DNA from: Pseudoalteromonas rubra
GTDB taxonomy: Bacteria > Pseudomonadota > Gammaproteobacteria > Enterobacterales > Alteromonadaceae
Length of the DNA stretch: 64,000 bases
Direction of reading: 5' to 3'
Assembly (NCBI RefSeq): GCF_005887115.1
Contig: NZ_PNCJ01000014.1
Span: 124,001 to 188,000, forward strand
Of this stretch, positions 1-9,074 are shown piece after piece. The position numbers and the translations under genes are program-made. Position 1 is the first letter of the stretch, and the number at the start of each line of letters is the position of its first letter. The notes under the pieces are model-generated. The model did not search any database. It had not been told where the DNA came from and saw only the letters and a program-made list of their open reading frames with translations.

Positions 1-3000
1 ATCGCCATCACGCTCGGCATCGCTCAGGCGTTTTAATACCACCACACCGACACCTTCTCCTGGCACAAAGCCATTGGCTCTGTCATCAAAAGTATAGCAA
101 GTGCCGTCGGCACTGAGCATGCCCGCCTTGCCGGCATGTTGTGAAAACTGTGACGTGCATAAGGTGGTAACGCCCCCGGCCAATGCTGCGTCTATTTCGC
201 CGTTTTTCAGCGCCTGACAGGCACTGTGCATGGCTACCAGTGACGACGAGCAGGCGGTGTCTATGGCCAGCGCTGGCCCTTTCAGGTTCAGATAATAAGA
301 AACCCGTGCCGGGATCACTGAACCAGCATTGCCCCAGAACAATTGCGCGGGGGCATCCTGGGGTGCCAGCGAGGCGTAGTCGCCCTGCGCACAGCCCAGA
401 TAAACGCCGGTATTGCTGCCCGCAGCCTGAGTGATCATATTAGCGTCTTCCAGCGCCCGGTAGGCCTCTTGTAAAAACAGTCGCTGCTGCGGATCCATCA
501 CCTCAGCTTCTTGTGGTGTGATGGAGAAAAACGGCGCGTCAAAGCTGGCAATGTCATCCAGCAAGCTGGCGTAGCGACACCAGTTTTGTGCTTCGGGTGA
601 CAAGTTGTTCAGATCCCAACGTTGCTGCGCACGCACCGAGGTACGTTTGTTGCTCAGTAGTTCCCAGAACTCGTCCACATTGCTGGCATCACCAAACTGA
701 CCACTCATGCCCACGATGGCAATTTTGTCTGCGTTGTTATGACTGGTTTTGTGAGCCGGTTTTACTTCATCTGTAGCGGGTTGAATCGACTTTGGCGCAG
801 CCTGTTGTGTAGTCGCCATCGCAGGCTGCGCTTTGTGCATGAGAGCCATTGCCTTATCGCGGTGCTCAGCCACTATGTGCGCGCTCAGCGTCGCGATGGA
901 CGGAAAATCGAACAACAAGGTTGGCGGCAGACTTAGGTTGAAGTGGGCATTGATCTCATCGAGGATCTGAATGGCCAGGATTGAATCCACGCCGTAATCG
1001 GCAAACGAGTCATCCGGGTCTAATTCATCCGCCGTCATGCTCAGCGCCTGGCTGGCGATCCCAGCGAGGGTTTGGGCGACGAAATCGCTCAGGGTTGCGC
1101 TGTCTGTTGCAGGCTGCGAGTCGGTCTGTGTCTGTTCGGGTTGTTGCATTGCCGTATTGTGGTCTGAAATTGGTGTTGTTTGTTGAGCCGGTTTTGCGCG
1201 TTGTTGCACCAGGTGGCCATTGCTTTGCGCGCACAGCACTTGCTGCGGCGATTGAGCGTCTGTGGCAGAGGCTGCCAGCGCGAAGCCATTGCTGCTCAGT
1301 AACTGCTGCCAGCGCGGCTGCGACAATAAAGGCGAGCCTGGCAGGCGCAGTGTGGTGTCTTTGCTCAGCCACCAGCCTTCGAGCAGGCCAAAGGTCAGCT
1401 GAGTAAACAGCGATGGCTGAGTCACTTCGTTGATTAATAACAGACCACCGCGCTTCAGGCAGGCCTTGGCGTTGTTCAGTGTGGTTAGCATGTCTGCAGT
1501 GGCGTGCAACACATTGGTGGCAATCACCACGTCATAGCTGGCTAAGTCAATATGTTGCTCAGCAAGTGGCTTGCTGACGTCAAAATAGGCCGTCTGCACA
1601 AAAGGATAGTCCGATTGAAACTGTGCTTTGGCATGGCTGAAAAAGGCTTGCGACAAGTCGGTGTAAGCGTATTCAGTGATGCTAAAATCGCGCAATTCGG
1701 GCAGCACTGTGCGCGTGGTGCCGCCGGTGCCTGCGCCAATCTCCAGGATCCTAATGGGCTGCTCACCTAAACTTGCCAGGTAGTGGGTAAGCTGAGTAAC
1801 CAGTGCCTGATTGGCGTGCATGGCCACCGGGTTATCTCGGTATACCGATTCAACCAGCGCCAGTGAGCCGCCAGGAAACAGCACATCAGTGGCTTTACGC
1901 TGGCCGGATAAAATCTCGGGCAGTGCCGCCAGCGCTGCGTTGAGCAGCGCATAGTCATCCTGTTCCAGCACAGTCTGCTCGGCTGGTGGCTCCGGCAGAG
2001 TAAGCTCGTCGTCTTGCAGTAATCCTGCCTCGCTCAGGTAGCGTGCGGTTTCCTGCCACCATAATTCGAAGTAAGCCGGCAAGGCTGATAGCGCCTTGGT
2101 GCGCTCAGCCGGATGCTGCCAGCCTGCATTAATGAGCGCCTGACACAGCGCATAGAGTATCTCGGTGTCAGCGGATTGAGTACCGAGCGCCAGCGCCGGT
2201 GCGGCCAGTTCAGGCTGGAATGCGTTATAGCGACATTCTGAAGAGTAACTGCTGCGTACCAGCGCCGCCTGTGCGCGCTCTGGTGTCATTTTCACCACGC
2301 CCACTTGCGTCAGCGATGAAGACATGAACTTTGCCAATGCCGCCATGCCTGATCGCGCGTCGACAGAGCCAATCCCGGCCTGGCGCATTTTACGCTGATA
2401 ATACGGGTCGCTGACCCGGCCAACGTCGCCCCAGTAACCCCAGTTAACCACCTTGATGGGCAGCTCAGTCCTGGTGGAGCGGGCCAGACTATCCAGATAC
2501 TGACAGCCCGCAGCATAGTTACTCTGGCCAGGGGCTGGCGAGAAAGACTGCATTGAAGAGAACAGCAGGACGAAGTCGAGCGACAGGCCTTTACACACGC
2601 TCAGTAAGGTTTCGCCACTGGTCTGTTTGGCCTGATAAGCTCTCAGGAACTGGGCGTCGTCCATGTTGGCCAGGCTCTGATCTTCCAGATGCAACACAGA
2701 ATGTACCACGCCATGGAGCTGCCCATAGTCTTGCTTAATGGTGTCCATCACGGCACGCATGGCTGCTTCATCGCAGGCATCGGCCTGAATATACTGCGGT
2801 GCAGGGCCCAATTCACCCAGTCGCGCGATGGCCTGCTCAATGTCTTCATTCAGCGCACGGCGGCCAACCCAGACAACTTGTGCCTGATGCTGGCGGATCA
2901 TCCATTCACTCCAGACCTGGCCCAGGCCACCTGCGCCGCCCAGCACCAGATAGACGCCATCCTGGCGATAGGCTGACTCTCCTGAATCCAGGTAGGTGTG

Positions 3001-6000
3001 CTCGCAGGCGCTGAAGGTATGCCAAATGTCGTCGCGGTGCGCATAAAAGCCAGCAGGCAAGCGCGTAGTCTGTTGCCAGTGGCTTGTCTCTTCTTTGCAT
3101 TCAGCACTTAAATCGACAATGCGGACGTGCCAGCGCGGGTATTCCTGAGCCACGCTTTGCAGCAATCCAATCAGCCCAGCGCCATGTGCATTGACGGTTT
3201 CGTCATGCACTTGCTGGGTCTGGAAGGTGAGTAAAGTGAGGGCCAGCGGCTCTGTGCCTTTACCTTGTTCTAGTAAGGTTTTTAGGTGAGTAAACAGTTT
3301 TAGTGGCTCTGCGTACTCGTCTTTGGCGACCCACAACAGGTGATCAGCAGGTTGCGCCGAGTCTGTACACCAGGCTGGTTTAAGCGACGCGGGCCCCTGA
3401 TAATCAAAGCGGTGTTGAGTCGTTTCAGCAGGTGGCAGTGCTGTCAGATGCTGCCAGCCAGGGAGTACCGTAAACAGCTGAGTCGCATCGGCATCGCGCG
3501 CCATTGAGCGGGTCGAAAATCCGCGCAGGCGCACATACACCTCACCTTGTTCATCGCAGATATCGACATCAAACTTCTGGCTGCTGGCATCAGCATGGGT
3601 GGTTTGGGTTGCACAGGCTATCAGTGTTTTACCCGATGGCAGCGGCGTAAGTAATTCAGCCTGTTCCAGTGCAAAGGGCAACCCCGGGCGGGCATCTTGT
3701 GCAAAACCCAGCAGGGTATGCAGGGCGCTGTCGAGTAGCTCGGGGGCAAAAGCAAAGTCGGGGGCAATAACCGGGTTGAGTTCGCCCTGTGCCTGTTGGT
3801 CTGCCACAGATAATGTGGTGATGCGCTGAAAAGCCGGGCCATAGTCAACGCCTGCGGCGCTAAATTGCTGATATAACTCAGAGGCTGCGACTGTGCGGGC
3901 GTCAGACAGTGCTTCGATGGTGTGCGTTGCGATGCCATGCTCTGTGACCTCGGCCTGACCGCTGGCATACACCTGGCGCGCATTACGTGCTTCACGGTAT
4001 AACTCAAATGTTACCCGATCACCGGTTTGTTTTAGCGACAAATAAACCGGACCGCTCTGCGCGTCGACGGTCACCGGTCTGCGCCAGTTCACCTGACTCA
4101 GGCGCAGCGACTGGTTATCCGCCAGCTGGCCCGACAAGGTCATGGCGCCATGGACCATTTCAAGCGTACAGACGCCGGGCAGCATAGCCTGGCCCTGCAC
4201 CTGATGGTCACGTAAAAAGTACTCATTGCCTGTAAAGTCACTGGCAAAGGTCAGCTCACCCAACGCCGGTATACTGCGATGCAGCAGCGGATGCAGGTGT
4301 GAGAGTTGCCCTGCGTCTTCCGCGTCGAGCCAGTAGGGTTTATGCTCAAACGGATAGGCAGGCAAGCTAATACGTTGCGGGCAGAGTTTGCCATAGCAGG
4401 TTTGCCAGTCGATGATATCGCCCTGTACCCAGCCGGTTATGCGCGCAGCGAGTGTATCGCGAGTGGCTTCGCTCTGCTCTGCAGTGGCGGCAACTTTACT
4501 ATAGTGCCAGTCGCCAGCCTCACCGGTAACAAACAGGCTCAGTTGTGCTTTGACAAAAGCCAGCGAGTCTGCCGCAAACCCCATCCGGTGTTTCATCGAC
4601 TCCCGGCCCACCGTGAGCGTATAACTTAAATCTTGCAGCTCAATCGAGTTATCCGAATCAAGGTAGGCAAGCAAGTCTTCGGCACGCTGCGTGAGCGCAG
4701 TCCGGGTTCTCGCCGACAGCAGTATCGGCAGGGCGGTGTCTAACGCTGAGCGCTCTGGATTGAGGTATTGTGGTGATTCTAAGATCACATGGGCATTCAC
4801 CCCGGCAAAACCAAAGGAGGATATTCCGGCAAGGCGCTGCTCGCCTGCCCAGGACACACACTCGGTGGCTAACTTAAACGGCGATTTCTCCAGAGAGATT
4901 TTCGGATTCAGTGTATCGAAGTTTTGCAGCGGCGGCACCTGCTCGTGCTCAAAGGCCAGCAAGGTTTTGATCACCCCGGCAATACCGGCGGCCGACTCTA
5001 AATGGCCGATATTGGTTTTCACGGTACTGAGATAGCAAGGTGCATCGGGCGTTTGCTGTTTACTGGCGCGAAACGCGCGTTTCAGGCCCTGGATCTCCAG
5101 TGGATCGCCCAGCACGGTGCCGGTGCCATGTAATTCGACAAAGCCAATCTGATCAGAGCCTACCTGGGCATGGTCGATGGCTTGCTGGATCACCCGCGAC
5201 TGTGAAAACGGGCTCGGTGAGGTCAGGGTATTGGTTTTGCCTGAGTGCCCCACAGCGCTACCTTTGATGATGCCATAGATGGTGGCATTCAGCGCTTTGG
5301 CGGTCTCTATCGGTAGCAACAACACCATGCCCACGCCTTCGCCACGGACATAGCCGTCGGCTTCGGCATCTAGGGTTTTACAGCGCCCCTGCGGCGACAG
5401 CACGCCCAGCTTACTAAAGCTGACATAGCGGTTTTTGGTGATCAGCAGGTTGACGCCACCAACCAGCGCGGCACTTATTTCGCCAGAGCGAAAGTCATTC
5501 ATGGCTTTGTGAATGGCCACCAAAGACGAAGAGCAGGCGGTATCGACGGTTTCACTCGGCCCCTGAAAATTGAAATAGTGCGAGATGCGATTAGCAAACA
5601 CCCCGGTCGACATGCCGGTCAGAAAGTGCGGGTCGATATTGCCGGTCGAAAATTCCTGATAGTCGGTATTGCTGCACCCCAGATAGACGCCGGTGGCGGT
5701 ATTTTTAAACTGCGATGGCGTGAGCCCCGCATCTTCAAAGCAGGCCCAGGCCAGCTCCATACTCAGGCGCTGCTGGGGATCCATGCTCTGCGCTTCTTTG
5801 GGGGAGATGGCAAAAAAGCCGGCATCAAACCCGGCGATATCACCAATAAAGCCGCCCCATTTGCTGATGGACTTTTGCGCCTGTTTATCAGGCTTTGGAT
5901 CGTAGTATTTTTTCCAGTCCCAGCGCTCACCGGGCACTTCGCTGATACTGCTGATTTTATGACTGAGGTTGTGCCAGAACTGATGTTTGTTATCGGCGCC

Positions 6001-6087
6001 CGGAAAACGCAGAGACAGGCCGACGATGGCAATATCCGGTGTCTTGTCTGGCAAAGAGGGAGTCTGCGGGTTGTGTTTGCTTGTCAT
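1..6087 (-). CDS. trans-AT polyketide synthase, N-terminal 2029 residues (runs off left edge)
   Basis: Large modular polyketide synthase, open from an ATG at 6087 to base 1 and continuing beyond the window. Domains in order: KS1 (about residues 17-440, Cys185 in DTACSSS, then HGTGT and NIGH histidines); dehydratase (His628 in HQVQGQAMLPG, Asp786 in LLDSALH); ketoreductase (GGAGGLG near 1048, SS...NYAAG active site, LED at the LDD position suggesting a B-type KR); C-methyltransferase (LEIGAGTGGTT, Glu1449); ACP (Ser1702 in GVDSILAI); then KS2 from about 1783 (Cys1946). No acyltransferase domain lies between KS and DH, so malonyl units must come from the free AT encoded upstream in the operon. 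The module should build an alpha-methylated, alpha,beta-unsaturated unit (inference). The Shine-Dalgarno is weak. The protein starts directly with a KS, so the chain must arrive from another protein. The product is unknown. Confidence 0.93.
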   Translation of the reverse strand, partial: MTSKHNPQTPSLPDKTPDIAIVGLSLRFPGADNKHQFWHNLSHKISSISEVPGERWDWKKYYDPKPDKQAQKSISKWGGFIGDIAGFDAGFFAISPKEAQSMDPQQRLSMELAWACFEDAGLTPSQFKNTATGVYLGCSNTDYQEFSTGNIDPHFLTGMSTGVFANRISHYFNFQGPSETVDTACSSSLVAIHKAMNDFRSGEISAALVGGVNLLITKNRYVSFSKLGVLSPQGRCKTLDAEADGYVRGEGVGMVLLLPIETAKALNATIYGIIKGSAVGHSGKTNTLTSPSPFSQSRVIQQAIDHAQVGSDQIGFVELHGTGTVLGDPLEIQGLKRAFRASKQQTPDAPCYLSTVKTNIGHLESAAGIAGVIKTLLAFEHEQVPPLQNFDTLNPKISLEKSPFKLATECVSWAGEQRLAGISSFGFAGVNAHVILESPQYLNPERSALDTALPILLSARTRTALTQRAEDLLAYLDSDNSIELQDLSYTLTVGRESMKHRMGFAADSLAFVKAQLSLFVTGEAGDWHYSKVAATAEQSEATRDTLAARITGWVQGDIIDWQTCYGKLCPQRISLPAYPFEHKPYWLDAEDAGQLSHLHPLLHRSIPALGELTFASDFTGNEYFLRDHQVQGQAMLPGVCTLEMVHGAMTLSGQLADNQSLRLSQVNWRRPVTVDAQSGPVYLSLKQTGDRVTFELYREARNARQVYASGQAEVTEHGIATHTIEALSDARTVAASELYQQFSAAGVDYGPAFQRITTLSVADQQAQGELNPVIAPDFAFAPELLDSALHTLLGFAQDARPGLPFALEQAELLTPLPSGKTLIACATQTTHADASSQKFDVDICDEQGEVYVRLRGFSTRSMARDADATQLFTVLPGWQHLTALPPAETTQHRFDYQGPASLKPAWCTDSAQPADHLLWVAKDEYAEPLKLFTHLKTLLEQGKGTEPLALTLLTFQTQQVHDETVNAHGAGLIGLLQSVAQEYPRWHVRIVDLSAECKEETSHWQQTTRLPAGFYAHRDDIWHTFSACEHTYLDSGESAYRQDGVYLVLGGAGGLGQVWSEWMIRQHQAQVVWVGRRALNEDIEQAIARLGELGPAPQYIQADACDEAAMRAVMDTIKQDYGQLHGVVHSVLHLEDQSLANMDDAQFLRAYQAKQTSGETLLSVCKGLSLDFVLLFSSMQSFSPAPGQSNYAAGCQYLDSLARSTRTELPIKVVNWGYWGDVGRVSDPYYQRKMRQAGIGSVDARSGMAALAKFMSSSLTQVGVVKMTPERAQAALVRSSYSSECRYNAFQPELAAPALALGTQSADTEILYALCQALINAGWQHPAERTKALSALPAYFELWWQETARYLSEAGLLQDDELTLPEPPAEQTVLEQDDYALLNAALAALPEILSGQRKATDVLFPGGSLALVESVYRDNPVAMHANQALVTQLTHYLASLGEQPIRILEIGAGTGGTTRTVLPELRDFSITEYAYTDLSQAFFSHAKAQFQSDYPFVQTAYFDVSKPLAEQHIDLASYDVVIATNVLHATADMLTTLNNAKACLKRGGLLLINEVTQPSLFTQLTFGLLEGWWLSKDTTLRLPGSPLLSQPRWQQLLSSNGFALAASATDAQSPQQVLCAQSNGHLVQQRAKPAQQTTPISDHNTAMQQPEQTQTDSQPATDSATLSDFVAQTLAGIASQALSMTADELDPDDSFADYGVDSILAIQILDEINAHFNLSLPPTLLFDFPSIATLSAHIVAEHRDKAMALMHKAQPAMATTQQAAPKSIQPATDEVKPAHKTSHNNADKIAIVGMSGQFGDASNVDEFWELLSNKRTSVRAQQRWDLNNLSPEAQNWCRYASLLDDIASFDAPFFSITPQEAEVMDPQQRLFLQEAYRALEDANMITQAAGSNTGVYLGCAQGDYASLAPQDAPAQLFWGNAGSVIPARVSYYLNLKGPALAIDTACSSSLVAMHSACQALKNGEIDAALAGGVTTLCTSQFSQHAGKAGMLSADGTCYTFDDRANGFVPGEGVGVVVLKRLSDAERDGD

Positions 6088-6195
6088 GATCTGTCTCGAT
6101 AAACGTCTAGTCGGGCTGCGCAAACGCTGTTGTTTGAGCGTCGCGCGGGTCTTTCTCAATCGGGCAGCCACGTTTATGGCGTGACTGCCACAGGG

Positions 6196-7935
6196 TTACT
6201 TCTCGTAAATGGTGTTGTTGATCACCAGCACATCAATGCCGGACATCAAAAACACCGCCAGCATGTCCTCAACTGAGTGGACAATGGGCTTACCCATGAT
6301 GTTAAAGCTGGTGTTCAGCAGTACCGGCACACCGGTGATTTCACGGAAGCTGTCGATCAGCTTATAGTATGGCGCGTTCCATTCTTTCTTCACGCTTTGC
6401 AGACGGCCGGTGTTGTCGACATGCACTACGCCCGGCACCTTGTCGCGCACCGCTTCTTTAAACACCAAAGTACGCTCCATATAAGGAGATTCCTGATAGT
6501 CCTCAAAGTATTCGTCGCCATATTCATGCAGAATTGACGGCGCAAAGGGGCGGAATTCTTCGCGGAACTTAACCCGGGCGTTCACTGTGTCTTTAATGTC
6601 CACCAGACACGGGTTGGCCAGGATTGAGCGGTTGCCCAAAGAGCGCGGACCAAACTCGGCACGGCCCTGTGCCCAGCCGATGATTTTACCTTCAGCCAGA
6701 AACTCCGCGGTTTTCTTATACACGTCTTCGCCATAATCGGTGGCTTTAAGGTGGCTGTAGCGGTGCAGTTTATCCAGTGATTTTTGCTTCACCTCAGAGC
6801 CGGTATAGGGGCTTTGAATTTGCGTAGAAGGCTGCCAGCTTGGGTTGTCCTGCTGGTAGCACAGCAAGGCGGCACCAATGGCATTGCCATCATCTGCCGG
6901 GGCTGAGGGTACAAAAATGTTGTCAAATTTGGATTTCGCCAGCGCGGTGCCCATAAAGGAAGAATTCAGTGCACAGCCGCCGGAAATCGCGAGGTTTTTC
7001 GACGGTGCATGCTCGTAGATGGCATCGATCAGATCCATAAAAATTTCACTGAATACCAGTTGTCCGGTGTAGGCAAAATCTTTGTAGGCTTCAATGGACT
7101 CGCCCGGCTCACGCGCCATGGCCTTGATCTCTTTCATAATGGCATTGAGGTTTTTCGGCACCACGAAGTTGCCGTTTTTCACCTGCAAAGAGGCGCGCAG
7201 CAGGTCGTAGATTTTCTGATCTTTTTTACCATAAGGTGCCAGACCCATGACTTTCCATTCTTCGCCCTTGAGCGGATCAAAGCCCAGATTCTCACAGATA
7301 ATGGTGTAAAACAGGCCCAGACTTTTGAAAGAGCGCTTTACCTTGATGGGCGCCGCGGTGATCTTGCCGTCTTTATAGGTGAAGTAGTCGATACTGCTTT
7401 TCTCACCCATACCGTCTACCACCAGACAGGAGGCTTCGCTGAATGGGCTGTTAAAACAGGCATTGGCGGCATGGGTGAGGTGGTGGTCAAAATAGCGTAC
7501 TTCAGTGGGCTTTTTGTTACGGTAGTTACCCACGATAAAGTTACGGCATGAGGCTTCAAAAAAGCGCGACAGGGTGCGTCCTGCAGCGGCCTGTGAGGCT
7601 CTGGCAAAGTAGAACTGGTCTTTGATGTCGCGGGTGTTGACGTCGATATTAAACGAAAAGGTTTCGAGAATGCTCAGCACCACGTTTTCAAGTATGTTGG
7701 TGCTTTTCTCGCGGCCTTTACTCCAAGTTTTGGCTATCACCAGTTCAGTACAGTCACTGCAATAGGTCTTGAGGACTTCCTCGATGTAATAGGGGTTATC
7801 CGGCAGGCAGTACAGGCCCCGTTTGTAGCCCAGAAAACGCTCGGCGTCTTCGGCAAAAATCACGTCACCCTGCTGATTGACAATCGCAATGGCAGGATCA
7901 TGAAAGGAGGTGGCAAGGCCAATATAGTATTTCAT
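6196..7935 (-). CDS. O-carbamoyltransferase, NodU/CmcH family
   Basis: 579 residues, the usual length for this family, which transfers carbamoyl from carbamoyl phosphate (via an ATP-dependent carbamoyl-adenylate) to a hydroxyl of a natural product. The N-terminal ASKHA-like part begins YYIGLATSFHDPAIAIV. A histidine cluster near residue 150 (FDHHLTHAANA) matches the metal and carbamoyl-phosphate site. SGGCALNSS followed by FVPSAPADDGNAIGAAL completes the nucleotide-binding fold. The C-terminal carbamoyltransferase part has GRAEFGPRSLGNRSILANP. It lies 108 bp upstream of the synthase and 66 bp downstream of the acyltransferase on the same strand, so it is read as the tailoring enzyme that carbamoylates the polyketide. 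A GGA Shine-Dalgarno precedes the ATG. Family call is firm; the acceptor is unknown. Confidence 0.93.
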   Translation of the reverse strand: MKYYIGLATSFHDPAIAIVNQQGDVIFAEDAERFLGYKRGLYCLPDNPYYIEEVLKTYCSDCTELVIAKTWSKGREKSTNILENVVLSILETFSFNIDVNTRDIKDQFYFARASQAAAGRTLSRFFEASCRNFIVGNYRNKKPTEVRYFDHHLTHAANACFNSPFSEASCLVVDGMGEKSSIDYFTYKDGKITAAPIKVKRSFKSLGLFYTIICENLGFDPLKGEEWKVMGLAPYGKKDQKIYDLLRASLQVKNGNFVVPKNLNAIMKEIKAMAREPGESIEAYKDFAYTGQLVFSEIFMDLIDAIYEHAPSKNLAISGGCALNSSFMGTALAKSKFDNIFVPSAPADDGNAIGAALLCYQQDNPSWQPSTQIQSPYTGSEVKQKSLDKLHRYSHLKATDYGEDVYKKTAEFLAEGKIIGWAQGRAEFGPRSLGNRSILANPCLVDIKDTVNARVKFREEFRPFAPSILHEYGDEYFEDYQESPYMERTLVFKEAVRDKVPGVVHVDNTGRLQSVKKEWNAPYYKLIDSFREITGVPVLLNTSFNIMGKPIVHSVEDMLAVFLMSGIDVLVINNTIYEK

Positions 7936-8001
7936 CGTTTCAGTCCAAAAGTTGGGTCATTATTCTGTGTCCGGCCTGGGCCGGGGCATATTCTTTCTCT
8001 G

Positions 8002-9057
8002 TTACAGCGCTGTGGCTTCATCCAATGCGATATAGCCCTGCGCGCCTTCCACATACACCGCAGGTCGGTGGCCAAACAGCAACATGGCTGGGGTACGGGT
8101 GCGCATTGGCTCGCTAATATGGGCGACTTTGATTGTTGTGCCGACGCCATGCGTTTGATTCCACTGTTCAACCTGCTGTGCCAGCGCTTGGGAATCTCGT
8201 TGTGCGCACTCAGCTGCGTGTTGTTTGATCTCCGCCACTAATTTAGTGAGGACCTTCTTCGGGCCCAGCTCTACAAATGTCATGTCACCCTGCGCCAGCA
8301 GGTAGGTAATCGTTTCGGTCCAGCGTACTGAGTGAGTCAACTGAGCGACCAGCTGTGACTGGATAGTGTTGCTCTGGTGGGGCAGCGCGCTGACGTTGGC
8401 AATCACGGGGACTGTGGGGGCTTTGAACTCAAGCTCTGCCACGCAGTGTGCAAAGTCTGCCTGCACATCGGCCATATAGCGGGAATGGAATGCACCGCTG
8501 GTATTAAGTCGGATAAACCGCCCACCGGTTTGCTCTATAGCATGCTGAGCGCGCCCGATGTCGTCGCTCAGGCCTGAGATCACGCTTTGCTGCGGGCTGT
8601 TCAGATTGGCAATATCCAGCGCATCCAGCTGGTGCTCTGTCAGAGTCGCTCTTATCGCGGCCTCGTCTAACGCCAATACCGCGGCCATTGCACCGCCACG
8701 GACCTGGCTCATCAGGGCGCCACGCTGTTGCACCAGTCGCAGGCCATCTTCAAAAGACAGCGCACCGGCGGCAAACAACGCGGTGTATTCTCCCAGGCTG
8801 TGCCCGGCCATAAAGTCCGCAGGCGCCGGGTCGCGCTGCTGGTGTGCCAAAAATGCCAGCGCACTGACCACATACAGGGCAGGCTGGGTGTACTCAGTCT
8901 GGTTCAGCTGGTTATGTGGGTCGTCCAGACACAAGGTTTTAATGCAGTAACCCAGCATGTCACTGGCTGTTTGGGTTTGCTCGGGAAATAAGTCAAACCA
9001 GGCCTTGCCCATGCCAACGTATTGCGCGCCCTGTCCGGGAAATAAATAGCTTTTCAT
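8002..9057 (-). CDS. trans-acting malonyl-CoA:ACP acyltransferase
   Basis: 351 residues from the ATG at 9057. A longer reading frame to 9183 exists, but its first 42 residues are low-complexity and overlap the upstream gene, and the family begins exactly at MKSYLFPGQGAQ. Motifs: GQGAQ oxyanion region, GHSLGEY nucleophile elbow (Ser87), GAFHSRYM histidine region and a VELGPKKVLTKL C-terminus, followed by about 55 extra residues. This is the FabD-like free acyltransferase that trans-AT synthases need, which explains the missing AT domain in the neighbouring synthase. The stop of the upstream enoyl reductase gene lies 17 bp before the start, consistent with translational coupling; AAGG sits before the ATG. 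Confidence 0.92.
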   Translation of the reverse strand: MKSYLFPGQGAQYVGMGKAWFDLFPEQTQTASDMLGYCIKTLCLDDPHNQLNQTEYTQPALYVVSALAFLAHQQRDPAPADFMAGHSLGEYTALFAAGALSFEDGLRLVQQRGALMSQVRGGAMAAVLALDEAAIRATLTEHQLDALDIANLNSPQQSVISGLSDDIGRAQHAIEQTGGRFIRLNTSGAFHSRYMADVQADFAHCVAELEFKAPTVPVIANVSALPHQSNTIQSQLVAQLTHSVRWTETITYLLAQGDMTFVELGPKKVLTKLVAEIKQHAAECAQRDSQALAQQVEQWNQTHGVGTTIKVAHISEPMRTRTPAMLLFGHRPAVYVEGAQGYIALDEATAL

Positions 9058-9074
9058 TGTTGCCTTGCCTGTGG

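Noticed and set aside
1025..1372. Minus-strand and plus-strand frames within the synthase (for example 981-1406)
   Set aside because: All lie inside the continuous 2029-codon synthase frame, which has intact KS, DH, KR, MT and ACP motifs.
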